In this document: positions 45,476-54,218 of the stretch, one piece after another | Numbering within the stretch: the first letter of the stretch is position 1 | How the letters are laid out: every line of letters starts with the position of its first letter | Assembly (NCBI GenBank): GCA_902765855.1 | Contig: CACXBF010000011.1 | Coordinates: 1-59,220 of the forward strand | DNA from: an uncultured Ruminococcus sp. | GTDB taxonomy: Bacteria > Bacillota > Clostridia > Oscillospirales > Acutalibacteraceae | DNA length: 59,220 nt | Reading direction: 5' to 3' | Translations under genes and position numbers: made by a program | The notes under the pieces: model-generated | Database searches by the model: none | The model's input: the letters and a program-made list of their open reading frames with translations, nothing else | What the model was told of the DNA's origin: nothing

Positions 45476-46096
45476 CTAATTCTTTTCTTTGTTTTTCTTC
45501 TTTATCATTTTGTGCGTGTCGATAAGATAAACTATCGACAGTGTGAGCAATCCGACAGACGCGATCATGGCAAACAGGAAATACATCTCCATTCTTGTGT
45601 CGTCACTGGTCTTGGGATTTCTGTCGTTATTGCTTGATTCTGTTGGCGAGTCTTGTGGATTGGAAGTCGATTCATCGCTGCTTTCTTCAGAGTTGACAAA
45701 GATAAGTTTGCTGCCGCTGTACTTTTCCTCGCTCTTTGTGGCGATCATATTTGCTTCGAGCGTGTTGACACACTCGGTCACATAGATCTTGATGCTGTAA
45801 ACCGTGTCGTCAAAAACTATATTTCTGTCATCGGGTACGGTTTGTACCGTATAGTCAAAAACGCCCGGTTCGACCAAATCTATTTCAAACCTTCCGGTCT
45901 CTCCGTCTTTCAGAGTCAGCTCTGTTTTCTGGGGGATCGGACAGTTAACATTCGGTATTATTTTTACTGTGCCGCCAAGGGTGACCTCAACTTCTATTTC
46001 ATACTTAACGGGCTCGTAATCATAGGCGTAAGCGGTAAACCCGAAAAAGCCCGGCACAAGTAGTATCAAAATGCAAAATGTAAGTAATTTCTTCAT
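45476..46096 (-). CDS. Minor pilin with NPKTS sorting signal (FctB-like position)
   Basis: This 206-aa secreted protein has a signal peptide (LLTFCILILLVPGFFGFTAYA), one beta-rich domain (KTELTLKDGETGRFEIDLVE ... FDYTVQTVPDD), an Asn/Ser-rich spacer, the motif NPKTSDD, a hydrophobic helix and a Lys-rich tail. NPKTS-type motifs are class B sortase substrates. In FCT loci a small protein in this position (FctB) anchors the pilus to the wall, and an analogous role is likely here. It follows the first sortase by two bases. Confidence 0.82.
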   Translation of the reverse strand: MKKLLTFCILILLVPGFFGFTAYAYDYEPVKYEIEVEVTLGGTVKIIPNVNCPIPQKTELTLKDGETGRFEIDLVEPGVFDYTVQTVPDDRNIVFDDTVYSIKIYVTECVNTLEANMIATKSEEKYSGSKLIFVNSEESSDESTSNPQDSPTESSNNDRNPKTSDDTRMEMYFLFAMIASVGLLTLSIVYLIDTHKMIKKKNKEKN

Positions 46097-46098
46097 TT

Positions 46099-46818
46099 TT
46101 ATCCCCGATCCTTTTGTGTTAATACTCCGAAAACGATCATTCTTTCGTTGCTCTCGGCAGATTGGCAGGTCGAAAGCGCTATCAGCTTTAAGCCTGCGCT
46201 GACCCCGCTCGGGTCATATATAAAAGCGTGCTCGTTCAGATAATCAAGCAGAGCCTGATTGTTGCTTTTGGGAGGGTCAAAAATGACCTTCTCGGTTGCC
46301 TGCGCCTTACACACGGCAAAAAACCTGATATTGTATTCATCACCGTTTGTTACAGTCAGTAAGCCTGTTCTGTGCGCCTCAAAATATGATTTATCCTTAT
46401 ACTCGTCGAGTGCGCCGAACATCGCGCCGTATTCCATATGGTGACCGTAGATCAGCGAGTACGGGTCGCTGAATGTTTTATCGTTTCTGTTGTCAAGGAA
46501 TATGCTTCCGGACAGAGAGAACTCCCCGTAAGGATCCTTGTTCAGATATTCCGCGTTGGTTTTTCCCTGCATCACGGGGTAGTCTATCCTTGTACCGTCT
46601 ATCGTGATCCACGCCACAGCGTCCTCCGACAGCTCACGAAGCTCCTCGGTGTTTCCGGCTGTGGGCTTGTATTTCATTATCCCCGAGTCGTTTGCGCCGT
46701 TGTACACCATAGCGGCGTCGATCATGGCGTACAGGCAGATGAGGAACAACAGCAGCGAGACGATCGCAACAATGAAATTTATGCTTTTGTGGGCAATTAT
46801 GATGCTTTTTCGTAACAT
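46099..46818 (-). CDS. Class B sortase, proximal gene of the pilus locus
   Basis: This 239-aa sortase has an N-terminal membrane segment (FIVAIVSLLLFLICLYAMID), WITIDGTRIDYPVMQG, LIYGHHMEYGAMFG (His), and LIALSTCQSAESNERMIVFG (Cys near residue 218, Arg near 226). It stands directly after the major pilin, the place of the pilin polymerase in FCT islands, so it is the best candidate for joining the pilin subunits. The 156-base gap to the pilin gene holds an inverted repeat (ATGATCCG ... CGGATCAT) that could attenuate downstream transcription. Confidence 0.9.
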   Translation of the reverse strand: MLRKSIIIAHKSINFIVAIVSLLLFLICLYAMIDAAMVYNGANDSGIMKYKPTAGNTEELRELSEDAVAWITIDGTRIDYPVMQGKTNAEYLNKDPYGEFSLSGSIFLDNRNDKTFSDPYSLIYGHHMEYGAMFGALDEYKDKSYFEAHRTGLLTVTNGDEYNIRFFAVCKAQATEKVIFDPPKSNNQALLDYLNEHAFIYDPSGVSAGLKLIALSTCQSAESNERMIVFGVLTQKDRG

Positions 46819-46974
46819 TATCTCACCAGTCGAATAGTTTTAAGGGCAGCGGAAATGATCCGAAGGATCTAATATTTAACGGATCATATCCACTGCTCTG
46901 TTAAAACTACGGATTCGCACTAAAGGGTACCTCTAAAGGGGGCGTTTTCACCTTCAAACTTTCCCTTTATCCGA

Positions 46975-48099
46975 TCAATAGCTGCGTCTTTTTTTTCTGC
47001 AGATGATGAAGATAAAGACCGCGCCGAATACGCAGATACCGATAGCAAACGGTGCTATTGCCATAATAATGCCTGTCGGGATGATACCGTTACGCGTATT
47101 GGTGAAGGCAACGCTGTGGTCGCTGTCTGCGAGCCTGACCGCACCCGAGCTTGCTCCGGAAACAGCTGCGTCGCCGTCAAGGCTGTGGGTCGCTGTATAG
47201 TCATCGGGATCCTCCGTAACGGTGCAGACTGCGCCTGCGTTAAGACCGATGACCTTAACGGTACTGCCGTTTGTGAGAGAATACTCACCGGTTGCCGTTC
47301 CGTTAGCACCGACAGTGATAGAGGTGGGGTTATCCTCTACATCATTTGCGATGATGGGATATGTACCCGGGTTAGCGCCTGTGATGTTGAGCGTGAAGTC
47401 GAATCTCTTGTTCTTATCACCCTGATTACCGGAGATCGTCTTGCTGAAATCAAAGTCATACTGTGTAAGGCTGTTGGTATAGCCTGAGCTTTTAACACCG
47501 GGCTCCTCAACATATTCGCCGTCAGTGCCTATGTCGGTGGCGGAATCACGAAGAACATAGCTGTCAACGGAAAGCTGATTGTTTGCGTTCGCGACAACGA
47601 AGACGTCCAGATAACGGGTTGACTCCGAGTCATAGGTTACGCCGGGCAGATTGCTGTTTGTCTCAGAGATCTCGTATCTGTATACGCCGGGCTTTGTGAA
47701 AGAAGTGTTGGGTAAGGTGATAGAGACCGATTTCTGAACATACTTCTTGCCTGTGGTCGGGTTAGAGTGATCAGCGTCTGTCGGAAGACCGGGGAGAGCG
47801 CTTGCTGTATCGGTGTTGGAAAATGCTGCTTCTCCGATCGTACCGCCGCCTGTCTTGGATACTAAAATCTCGATGGTGTCAGCGGTCGCCTCTACAGGAG
47901 TGCCTCTTCTGATGGTGTAGCTAAAAGTTACATCGGGGATGTTGGCGTCTGCGTCAACAACAAGGTTTTTCACAAATGATGTTGAGCCGCCGATGGGTTC
48001 GTATGTGGTTTCCGCCGCCGAAGCAGTGATTGCGGTAGTGCCTAAAAGCAGTACGAAAGCTAATAGCATTACCAAGGCTGTTGACAGTTTTCTTTTCAT
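46975..48099 (-). CDS. FctA-like major pilin (Spy0128 type)
   Basis: This 374-aa protein has a signal peptide (LVMLLAFVLLLGTTAITASA) and an N-terminal pilin domain. That domain has Lys in TSFVKNLVV, VTFSYTI, and Glu in GVYRYEISE, which fits an intramolecular isopeptide bond. A second domain (FDFSKTISGNQGDKNKRFDF ... VAFTNTRNG) follows, then the sorting signal IIPTGIIM, a hydrophobic helix and CRKKRRSY. The two-domain plan and (I/V)PTG signal match the streptococcal major pilin Spy0128/FctA. AAAGGAGG precedes the ATG. Only 78 bases separate it from the SipA-like gene upstream. Confidence 0.9.
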   Translation of the reverse strand: MKRKLSTALVMLLAFVLLLGTTAITASAAETTYEPIGGSTSFVKNLVVDADANIPDVTFSYTIRRGTPVEATADTIEILVSKTGGGTIGEAAFSNTDTASALPGLPTDADHSNPTTGKKYVQKSVSITLPNTSFTKPGVYRYEISETNSNLPGVTYDSESTRYLDVFVVANANNQLSVDSYVLRDSATDIGTDGEYVEEPGVKSSGYTNSLTQYDFDFSKTISGNQGDKNKRFDFTLNITGANPGTYPIIANDVEDNPTSITVGANGTATGEYSLTNGSTVKVIGLNAGAVCTVTEDPDDYTATHSLDGDAAVSGASSGAVRLADSDHSVAFTNTRNGIIPTGIIMAIAPFAIGICVFGAVFIFIICRKKRRSY

Positions 48100-48177
48100 G
48101 TTGTGTTCCTCCTTTGATGATTCATGAAAATTTTTGATAAATGTATCTGCTCCCGTTTCCGAGTTTGCATTTGAAGT

Positions 48178-48753
48178 TTAAAAACCTCTGCGGCGCAGGG
48201 ACAGGATGAGCGGACCGTCTATATCGCTCAGATCGACCGCGCCGAAGCTGCGGCTGTCAAGGGTATCTTCCCTGTAGTCGTTTAATATAAACGCCTTGCC
48301 TTCTTCGACCGTGTATGGGAAGGAGACGGCTGAATTCTCCGCTTTATATGTCGGATAATATATGTCCTCCAAAGCGATGGCGTTGTTTACGAGCAATTCG
48401 CCGTGCTCGGAAATATCAATGACATTGCCCGGAAGTCCGACGACCCTGCCCGTTCGGGTCTTGCCGTCGTGCCTGTACAAAACCGCAGCGTTAAGATACG
48501 GACGCTGAAGCTTCAGCGAAATCACCAGATCGCCGTCATTTACAGCGGGATGCATATTGTTCCCGTAGTTGATCGCGATACCGAGCACAAAGGCAAAAAT
48601 CAGCCATACCGCAAGGGCTATCGACGCGATTTTTATTGCCAGGCTGATAATGAGCCGCTTAGTCGATAAGGGCTTAGGAGGTTCTTCGTTATTTCCTGCT
48701 TTTTCATCAGGCGGGCGTCCCCTGATTTCTTGTTTTTCATTATTCGGATTCAT
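48178..48753 (-). CDS. sipA: SipA-like signal peptidase homologue lacking catalytic residues
   Basis: This 191-aa membrane protein has a hydrophobic helix (IASIALAVWLIFAFVLGIAI) and the type I signal peptidase fold. The catalytic box is GNNMHP (residues 64-69), with Asn66 where the family has Ser, and the second box TGRVVGLPGN has Gly102 where the family has the general-base Lys. Streptococcal SipA of FCT pilus islands also lacks both residues and acts as a pilus-assembly factor rather than a protease. This one heads the pilus operon, the same company. AGAGGAAC precedes the ATG. Confidence 0.85.
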   Translation of the reverse strand: MNPNNEKQEIRGRPPDEKAGNNEEPPKPLSTKRLIISLAIKIASIALAVWLIFAFVLGIAINYGNNMHPAVNDGDLVISLKLQRPYLNAAVLYRHDGKTRTGRVVGLPGNVIDISEHGELLVNNAIALEDIYYPTYKAENSAVSFPYTVEEGKAFILNDYREDTLDSRSFGAVDLSDIDGPLILSLRRRGF

Positions 48754-48836
48754 ATTGTTCCTCTTAATTGGTAAATATAACGTCTATTCTTTTAACAATT
48801 AATCATAATTTTATACACTATAAACATTTTCTATCA

Positions 48837-48867
48837 CGATTATAACATAATCGTCACTAAAATGCAA
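48837..48867 (-). promoter_or_regulatory. Pilus operon promoter with overlapping operator
   Basis: On the minus strand TTGCAT (48862-48867), a 17-base spacer and TATAAT (48839-48844) form a good promoter. A palindrome CGATTAT-aac-ATAATCG (48837-48853) overlaps the -10 box, so a repressor bound there would block it. No dedicated regulator gene is adjacent. The flanking gap 48754-49226 is A+T-rich and otherwise holds only the hairpin at 49015. Confidence 0.7.
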
Positions 48868-49014
48868 GAAAAAATATAAACAAAATAAGAAAATTATGTA
48901 AATAAAATATGAAATTTCTCATTTCATTTATTGACGAAAATTAATGTTTTGTTCCCGAATCGAATTAAAATAGCTTAAGGCAACACCGCATATATCAAGA
49001 AACAGAATTAAGAC

Positions 49015-49049
49015 AAAAAAACACCCGGCAACCAAGCCGAGTGTTTTTT
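49015..49049. terminator. Bidirectional hairpin upstream of the pilus promoter
   Basis: AAAAAACACCCGGC and GCCGAGTGTTTTTT form a stem with A and T tracts at both ends. It insulates the pilus promoter from the plus-strand genes. Confidence 0.7.
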
Positions 49050-49226
49050 GGTTCACAATGAAAACCGAAATTCCGGTGGGTAAGGTTTGTTGCCGCGCTC
49101 TCCTTAAATTTTGACAGACTGATACTGAAAAACGGACACCACTCAAAAATAGAGTTGAACAAATCCTTCGGAAATAGTAAAATAAGGTTGACAACAACTT
49201 ATTACAGGTTTATTGAGGTGTTTGCG

Positions 49227-49943
49227 GTGAATCCTTTGTTTATCAAATCAATAGTAGTCCATTGGGACAAGGTGCCGAAGGACAGCTATATCAGAAAAAT
49301 ACAGTCACTAAAGGGACTGGAGACTCTTGCCTTTAAAAGACCTGTTACCTTTTTTGTCGGGGAGAATGGCAGCGGAAAGTCAACCTTGCTTGAAGCTATG
49401 GCTGTTTCTTACGGCTTCAATCCTGAGGGCGGAACGATCAATTACGATTTTTCTACATTTGATTCACATTCCGAATTGTACGAAGCTGTTACACTGGTAA
49501 AAGGCTATCGCAGAGCGCGTTGGGGATATTTTCTCAGAGCAGAAAGTTTCTATAATGTAGCAACAAAGGAAAAGGATTATGTCGATACGTTGCATTCTTC
49601 AAAGGAATACCATGAACGTTCTCATGGTGAAGTTTTTTTAGAGATAATACATGAGAATTTTAAAAAAAATGGGTTATACTTTCTTGATGAACCGGAAGCT
49701 GCGTTGTCACCTCAAAGACAGCTTTCACTGCTGATAGAGCTTTATCGCTGTGCAAAGGAAGGCTCACAGTTTTTTGTAGTTACCCATTCTCCGATACTTC
49801 TCGGATTGCCAGATGCGCAAATACTGACTTTTGACAAAGGACAGATACATCCATGCAAATATGAGGAAACAGACAGCTACCGCATAACAAAATCTTTTGT
49901 CAATAATCGTAATGGTATGTTGAAAATCATGTTGGAGGAGTAA
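49227..49943 (+). CDS. AAA-family ATPase (ABC/RecF-like, stand-alone)
   Basis: This 238-aa protein starts at GTG (GAGGTG upstream). It has Walker A VGENGSGKSTLLEAMA (about residue 45 on), Walker B YFLDEPEAALSPQRQLSLL (about 151 on) and the H-loop VVTHSPILLG. It belongs to a small family of single-domain AAA_21-like ATPases that occur as cargo or lone genes in many bacteria and whose function is unclear. The ogt gene follows after 14 bases, so the two may be cotranscribed. Confidence 0.85.
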   Translation: MNPLFIKSIVVHWDKVPKDSYIRKIQSLKGLETLAFKRPVTFFVGENGSGKSTLLEAMAVSYGFNPEGGTINYDFSTFDSHSELYEAVTLVKGYRRARWGYFLRAESFYNVATKEKDYVDTLHSSKEYHERSHGEVFLEIIHENFKKNGLYFLDEPEAALSPQRQLSLLIELYRCAKEGSQFFVVTHSPILLGLPDAQILTFDKGQIHPCKYEETDSYRITKSFVNNRNGMLKIMLEE

Positions 49944-49957
49944 TCGGGAATAACAAA

Positions 49958-50455
49958 ATGAACTATATTTATAAATATATATCTCCTATAGGAATCATAA
50001 CATTGTCATCAAACGGCACAGCCCTTACCGGCTTGTGGTTTGACGGACAGAAATACTTCGCACAGACACTTTCAGAGCCTTATGAAGAAAATCTGCTGCC
50101 TGTTTTTGAAGACACGATCAAGTGGCTTGACATTTATTTCAGCGGTGAAATACCGGATTTCACGCCTGAGCTGTATGTACATTCAACGCCATTCCGGAAA
50201 GCCGTGTATGATATACTTCTGACGATCCCCTACGGTCATACCATTACCTACGGTGAAATAGCAGCAAACCTCTCGCATCAAATGGGCAAAAAGAAAATGT
50301 CCGCTCAGGCTGTGGGCGGTGCAGTGGGTCACAATCCTATATCAATTATTATCCCTTGTCATAGAGTAGTCGGAGTTGACGGAAGTCTGACAGGCTATGC
50401 AGGTGGCATTGACAGAAAAAGATTTTTGCTGGAGCTTGAAGGAGGAAATAGTTGA
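49958..50455 (+). CDS. ogt: Methylated-DNA-protein-cysteine methyltransferase
   Basis: This 165-aa protein ends in the active-site sequence NPISIIIPCHRVVG (acceptor Cys near residue 134), followed by SLTGYAGGIDRKRFLLELE. The helix-turn-helix part is TIPYGHTITYGEIA. It removes O6-methyl groups from guanine by transfer to Cys in a suicide reaction. The length is that of Ogt rather than Ada. Its last codons run directly into a truncated ATPase/nuclease gene. Confidence 0.95.
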   Translation: MNYIYKYISPIGIITLSSNGTALTGLWFDGQKYFAQTLSEPYEENLLPVFEDTIKWLDIYFSGEIPDFTPELYVHSTPFRKAVYDILLTIPYGHTITYGEIAANLSHQMGKKKMSAQAVGGAVGHNPISIIIPCHRVVGVDGSLTGYAGGIDRKRFLLELEGGNS

Positions 50456-51416
50456 TACGGATTATGATGAGTGCTTTGGTTTTACACGGGATGAAATGAA
50501 TAAGCTGCTGACAGATACGGGTCTTACCCCAAAGCAGCCTGTATTCAAGGAATGGTATGACGGTTATGTTTTCGGAAACAAGGAGGTCTATTGTCCCTGG
50601 GACGTGCTTAATTATGTTGACGCTCTCCAAAAAAATCCCAATCAGCCGCCAATGAATTACTGGGCAAACACAAGCGGAAATGATGTTATAAAAAGATTTC
50701 TGGAGAGTGACTTTGACGTAACGGATGATTTTGAAACACTGCTTGGCGGCGGTGTTGTCAGCAAGAAAATCAATCCGAATATCACATACGCTGATCTTGT
50801 TGAAAATGAAACGAATCTATGGTCTGTACTTTACATGACCGGCTACCTTACTATCGTTCCGGGTACACTGCCCAAAATGACCTCAAATGATCCTGATGAA
50901 GTCAAGGGAATGTTTGAATATGATTTCAAGCTCAGGCTTCCCAATAAAGAAATTCGTATGCTTTTTGAAAATACTGTCGCTGTATGGTTTAAAAACAAAC
51001 TGCTTGGAGAAGACAGAACAGAGCTGTTCAATGCTATCTGGGGCGGTGATGATAATACCATTACCGACGAACTGTGTGCTTTTCTCGGTGACAGTATCAG
51101 CTTCTACGATTATCACGAGCTTTTCTATCACGCTTTCCTGACTGGACTGCTTTCAGGCGTAAAAGGTGTGACAGTTGTTTCAAACCGGGAGGCAGGAACA
51201 GGCAGAGCCGATCTGATACTTCAATATCCGAGAAAGGGTCTTGTTGCGATTTTTGAATTCAAGTGCGCTGACAGTGAAGAAGAAATGAACGATAAGTGCG
51301 ATGAAGCACTTGAACAAATAGAAAAGAGGGAGTATTCCTTCCCGTTCAGACGCAAAACAGTATATAAATACGGCGTTGCTTTTTTCCAGAAACAATGCCT
51401 TGTAAAAAAAGCATGA
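50442..51416 (+). pseudogene. 5'-truncated AAA-ATPase-like/PD-(D/E)XK nuclease gene
   Basis: The open frame begins inside ogt and has homology only from about EEIVDTDYDECFGFTRDEMN on. It continues LTDTGLTPKQPVFKEWYDGY and ends with the nuclease motif GRADLILQYPRKGLVAIFEF-K with a downstream Gln. Compared with the full-length relative at 52412-54031, the N-terminal ATPase half (about 220 residues) is missing. No start or ribosome site lies at the junction. The retained part covers the middle and the nuclease domain. I read it as a deletion remnant, although a translated fragment cannot be excluded. Confidence 0.75.
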
Positions 51417-51439
51417 GCAGAAAAAAATAGATAAAAAGG

Positions 51440-51479
51440 CTCACGGATGAGAACCAAACTCTTGTCTGTGAGTTTTTTT
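51440..51479 (+). terminator. Terminator after the truncated ATPase gene
   Basis: CTCACGGATGAG and CTCTTGTCTGTGAG form a stem followed by seven Ts. The following 51480-51720 shows only a possible -10 box (TATAAT near 51599). Confidence 0.7.
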
Positions 51480-51720
51480 ATGTTGAATTCTCCGGTAAAT
51501 ATCCGATGCTATTCTCTTCTATATTCGCTGTATTTAATGAAATACATTCTTTCAGTAAAAAACAATATCAGCTATATACTTTTTATATAGGATTATGTTA
51601 TAATTATTCTGAAAAGGGTCACAAACTGAATCTTTTGGTAGGGAGGTTACGGTGTTTGGTTAAAAAACTGATCTGTAATATCCAATTCTGATGGTAAAAA
51701 ACTGAAACGAGGAAATAAAA

Positions 51721-52335
51721 ATGTCATTTGAAAAATCAGATTCTATCATAATGAACGACCATAAATATAAATACATTCGTGAGATCAGAAACATAATAAC
51801 AGAAGAAACAGCCGTGCTTTGTGAGGATGAGTGCGGCTCTTTTTGCTTTTGCAGCAAAGCAGAGTGGACAGAACTCATAGAAAAAGAAAAACAAGCAAAA
51901 AACATACAGCATGAAGGATCCGGACAGAACGAAATGATAGGACCGGAAGCTCATACCTTCAATAAATATGTATCTCCGCAGCAAAAAATAGAATTGTTCA
52001 AGTCGCTTTTCATAGGGAGAAGAGATGTATTTGCAAGGCGTTTTTATAATACCAAAACAGGGAAAAGCGGTTATGTGCCTGTATGTCATAATGAATGGCA
52101 GTATGGGGGTTGTGAATTGAAATGCTCATCAGAGGAAAATATCTCCTTTGAGCTTCCTGAGAAAGTGTCATTGATAAGGACAGACAGGGCTTATTGTCGT
52201 TTTACAGTAATTGATGACCGTATAGTCTGGTACGGAAGTCTGAGCCCGCTGTGTGAGAATTTCTCGGAAGCATCTGCAATTCGCATAATAAACCCATCTC
52301 TTGCCGGGAGACTTAAGGAGGAGAGATTGCTTTGA
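51721..52335 (+). CDS. Short protein with TOTE-system-like segment and degenerate PLD-like end
   Basis: This 204-aa protein has an N-terminal part with CEDECGSFCFCSKAEW. The middle reads KIELFKSLFIGRRDVFARRF then NTKTGKSGYVPVCHNEWQYG, very like the conserved segment before the primase domain in TOTE conflict-system proteins. The end reads TVIDDRIVWYGSLSPL, like the second half of a phospholipase-D-type nuclease, but the HxK residues appear as Tyr and Arg. No primase or helicase domain is present. It may be a shrunken TOTE relative or a regulator derived from one. Recognition is from memory and not checked. Confidence 0.55.
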   Translation: MSFEKSDSIIMNDHKYKYIREIRNIITEETAVLCEDECGSFCFCSKAEWTELIEKEKQAKNIQHEGSGQNEMIGPEAHTFNKYVSPQQKIELFKSLFIGRRDVFARRFYNTKTGKSGYVPVCHNEWQYGGCELKCSSEENISFELPEKVSLIRTDRAYCRFTVIDDRIVWYGSLSPLCENFSEASAIRIINPSLAGRLKEERLL

Positions 52336-52411
52336 TAATGGCACATTCCATCTTGAACTGAGCTAATGGATAGTTTATAATATATACAGAAGATCTCAGG
52401 AGGTGTGGAAA

Positions 52412-54031
52412 ATGGGCATCTTTGTCAATCCCGGCAATGCAAGCTTTACAGAGGCTTTGAATTCAAAAATATATGTGGATAAATCAGGTCTTATATCTGT
52501 GGTTAATCAAAGGATAAAAACACAGCAGAAGTATATCTGTGTCAGCCGTCCGAGAAGATTTGGTAAGTCGCTCAATTTAGGTATGCTTTCAGCTTATTAT
52601 AGCAAGGGCTGTGACAGTCGTGAGCTATTTGATAACCTTGAAATATTCGGTGATAAAGCCTATGAGGAGCATCTTAACAGGTACAATGTAATCTATCTGA
52701 ATATGCAGGATTTCCTGAGTACGAGTAAAAGCGTGGAGGAAATGATCTCAGTTCTGACTGAGAGCCTGATGATAGATTTTGAAGACTGTTTTCCGGATGT
52801 AAAGCTGTATCCGAGACTTGGCTTAGTCTATAACCTGAAAAGGATCTATGAAAGCACAAAGAAAAATACAGTTGATAAAGATAATAAAACTGTGACAGAG
52901 TACGAACCGTTCATCTTTCTGATAGATGAATGGGATTGCGTTATGCGTGAGAATATGGATAACAAGGATGCTCAAAAGACATACCTTGATTTTATCCGTA
53001 ATCTCCTTAAAGACCAGACCTATGTTGCTCTTGCATATATGACAGGCATACTGCCGATCAAAAAATACGGTACACATTCGGCACTTAATATGTTTGATGA
53101 ATACTCCATGCTTGATTCACGTCCTTTACAGAATTATACGGGTTTTACAGGAGAGGAAGTTAAGTCTCTTTGCGATGCGTATTGTGTTGATTATGAGAGT
53201 ATGAAAGCGTGGTATGACGGATATGAGCTTAACGGAACAGAGCTTTACTGTCCACGGTCTGTTCTTGCTGCGATAGAGAAGAAATCTTTTTCAAATTATT
53301 GGACACAGACAGAAACATACGAAGCCCTTGCAAAATATATCGCCATGAATTTTGACGGCTTGCATGAAACGATAGAGAAACTGCTTGCCGGTCAGGAACA
53401 GCCTGTCGATACCAGGACTTTCTCAAATGATATGGTAACGTTTGCAAACAAGGATGATATTCTGACTCTGCTTATTCATTTAGGTTATTTAGGTTACAGA
53501 TCAGATAAAAAAACAGCCTATATTCCGAATAAAGAGATAAATGATGAATATGTTGCAAGTATGAGAGCAAAGGGCTTATGGAAGGAAACAATAGATGCCG
53601 TTCTGAAGTCAAAGCAGCTTTTAACTGATACTCTTGCTGGGAAAGCAGATGTTGTTGCCGACTGCATCAGAAGAGTGCATGAGCAGAATAGTTCTATCCT
53701 GAACTATAACAATGAGCAGTCCTTGCGCTTTATCGTGCTTATTGCATACTATTACGCAAGGGAGCAGTACAATACCATTCAGCAGCTTCCGGCAGGGGAA
53801 GGCTTTGCGGACATAGTATTCATACCAAAGCCGTTTATAGATGCAAATGCTTATCCTCCTATGGTCGTCGAGCTGAAATGGAATAAAACTGCGGATGCGG
53901 CTATTGCTCAAATAAAGAATAAGAAATATCCCGATGCACTTCAGGGCTACAACAAAATGTTGCTTGTCGGAATCACTTACGATAAGGACAGCAAGGAGCA
54001 TGAGAGTGTGATCGAGAATGTTGTAATATGA
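52412..54031 (+). CDS. AAA-ATPase-like protein with C-terminal PD-(D/E)XK nuclease domain
   Basis: This 539-aa protein has an N-terminal ATPase of the AAA-ATPase_like (DUF1703-linked) family. KIYVDKSGLI is followed by the P-loop variant SRPRRFGKSLNLGML (about residues 45-59) and Walker B IFLIDEWDCVM (about 168). The C-terminal nuclease domain has GFADIVFIPK (Asp near 468), VVELKWNKTADAAIAQIKNK (E-x-K near 488) and a trailing Gln. The family is expanded in Ruminococcus and other anaerobes and is suspected to act on nucleic acids in conflict or mobility; no role is proven. AGGAGGTG precedes the ATG. Confidence 0.85.
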   Translation: MGIFVNPGNASFTEALNSKIYVDKSGLISVVNQRIKTQQKYICVSRPRRFGKSLNLGMLSAYYSKGCDSRELFDNLEIFGDKAYEEHLNRYNVIYLNMQDFLSTSKSVEEMISVLTESLMIDFEDCFPDVKLYPRLGLVYNLKRIYESTKKNTVDKDNKTVTEYEPFIFLIDEWDCVMRENMDNKDAQKTYLDFIRNLLKDQTYVALAYMTGILPIKKYGTHSALNMFDEYSMLDSRPLQNYTGFTGEEVKSLCDAYCVDYESMKAWYDGYELNGTELYCPRSVLAAIEKKSFSNYWTQTETYEALAKYIAMNFDGLHETIEKLLAGQEQPVDTRTFSNDMVTFANKDDILTLLIHLGYLGYRSDKKTAYIPNKEINDEYVASMRAKGLWKETIDAVLKSKQLLTDTLAGKADVVADCIRRVHEQNSSILNYNNEQSLRFIVLIAYYYAREQYNTIQQLPAGEGFADIVFIPKPFIDANAYPPMVVELKWNKTADAAIAQIKNKKYPDALQGYNKMLLVGITYDKDSKEHESVIENVVI

Positions 54032-54097
54032 ATGAATTGATGTGTTATTTTTGAGCGTGATAACATCATAAACAATTCGATAAACAATTCCCAATGC

Positions 54098-54218
54098 CTA
54101 CATTTTGTCTACAAAAAGCCGTAAAACGACAAAGACCAGACAGAATACAAAGAAAAAATACGCTATATATTGTGTTTTAAAATCATTACAGAAACTTTAT
54201 ATAGAGCAAGTCATTGAG
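54098..54218 (+). repeat. Copy B of the 121-bp element-end repeat
   Basis: It is homologous to 40222-40342 (about 107 of 121 positions identical). It abuts the right att core (GAG shared, 54216-54218). Internal features such as ACGCTATATATTGTG and TTTATATAGAGCAAGTC are kept in both copies and may be integrase or Xis binding sites. Confidence 0.75.
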
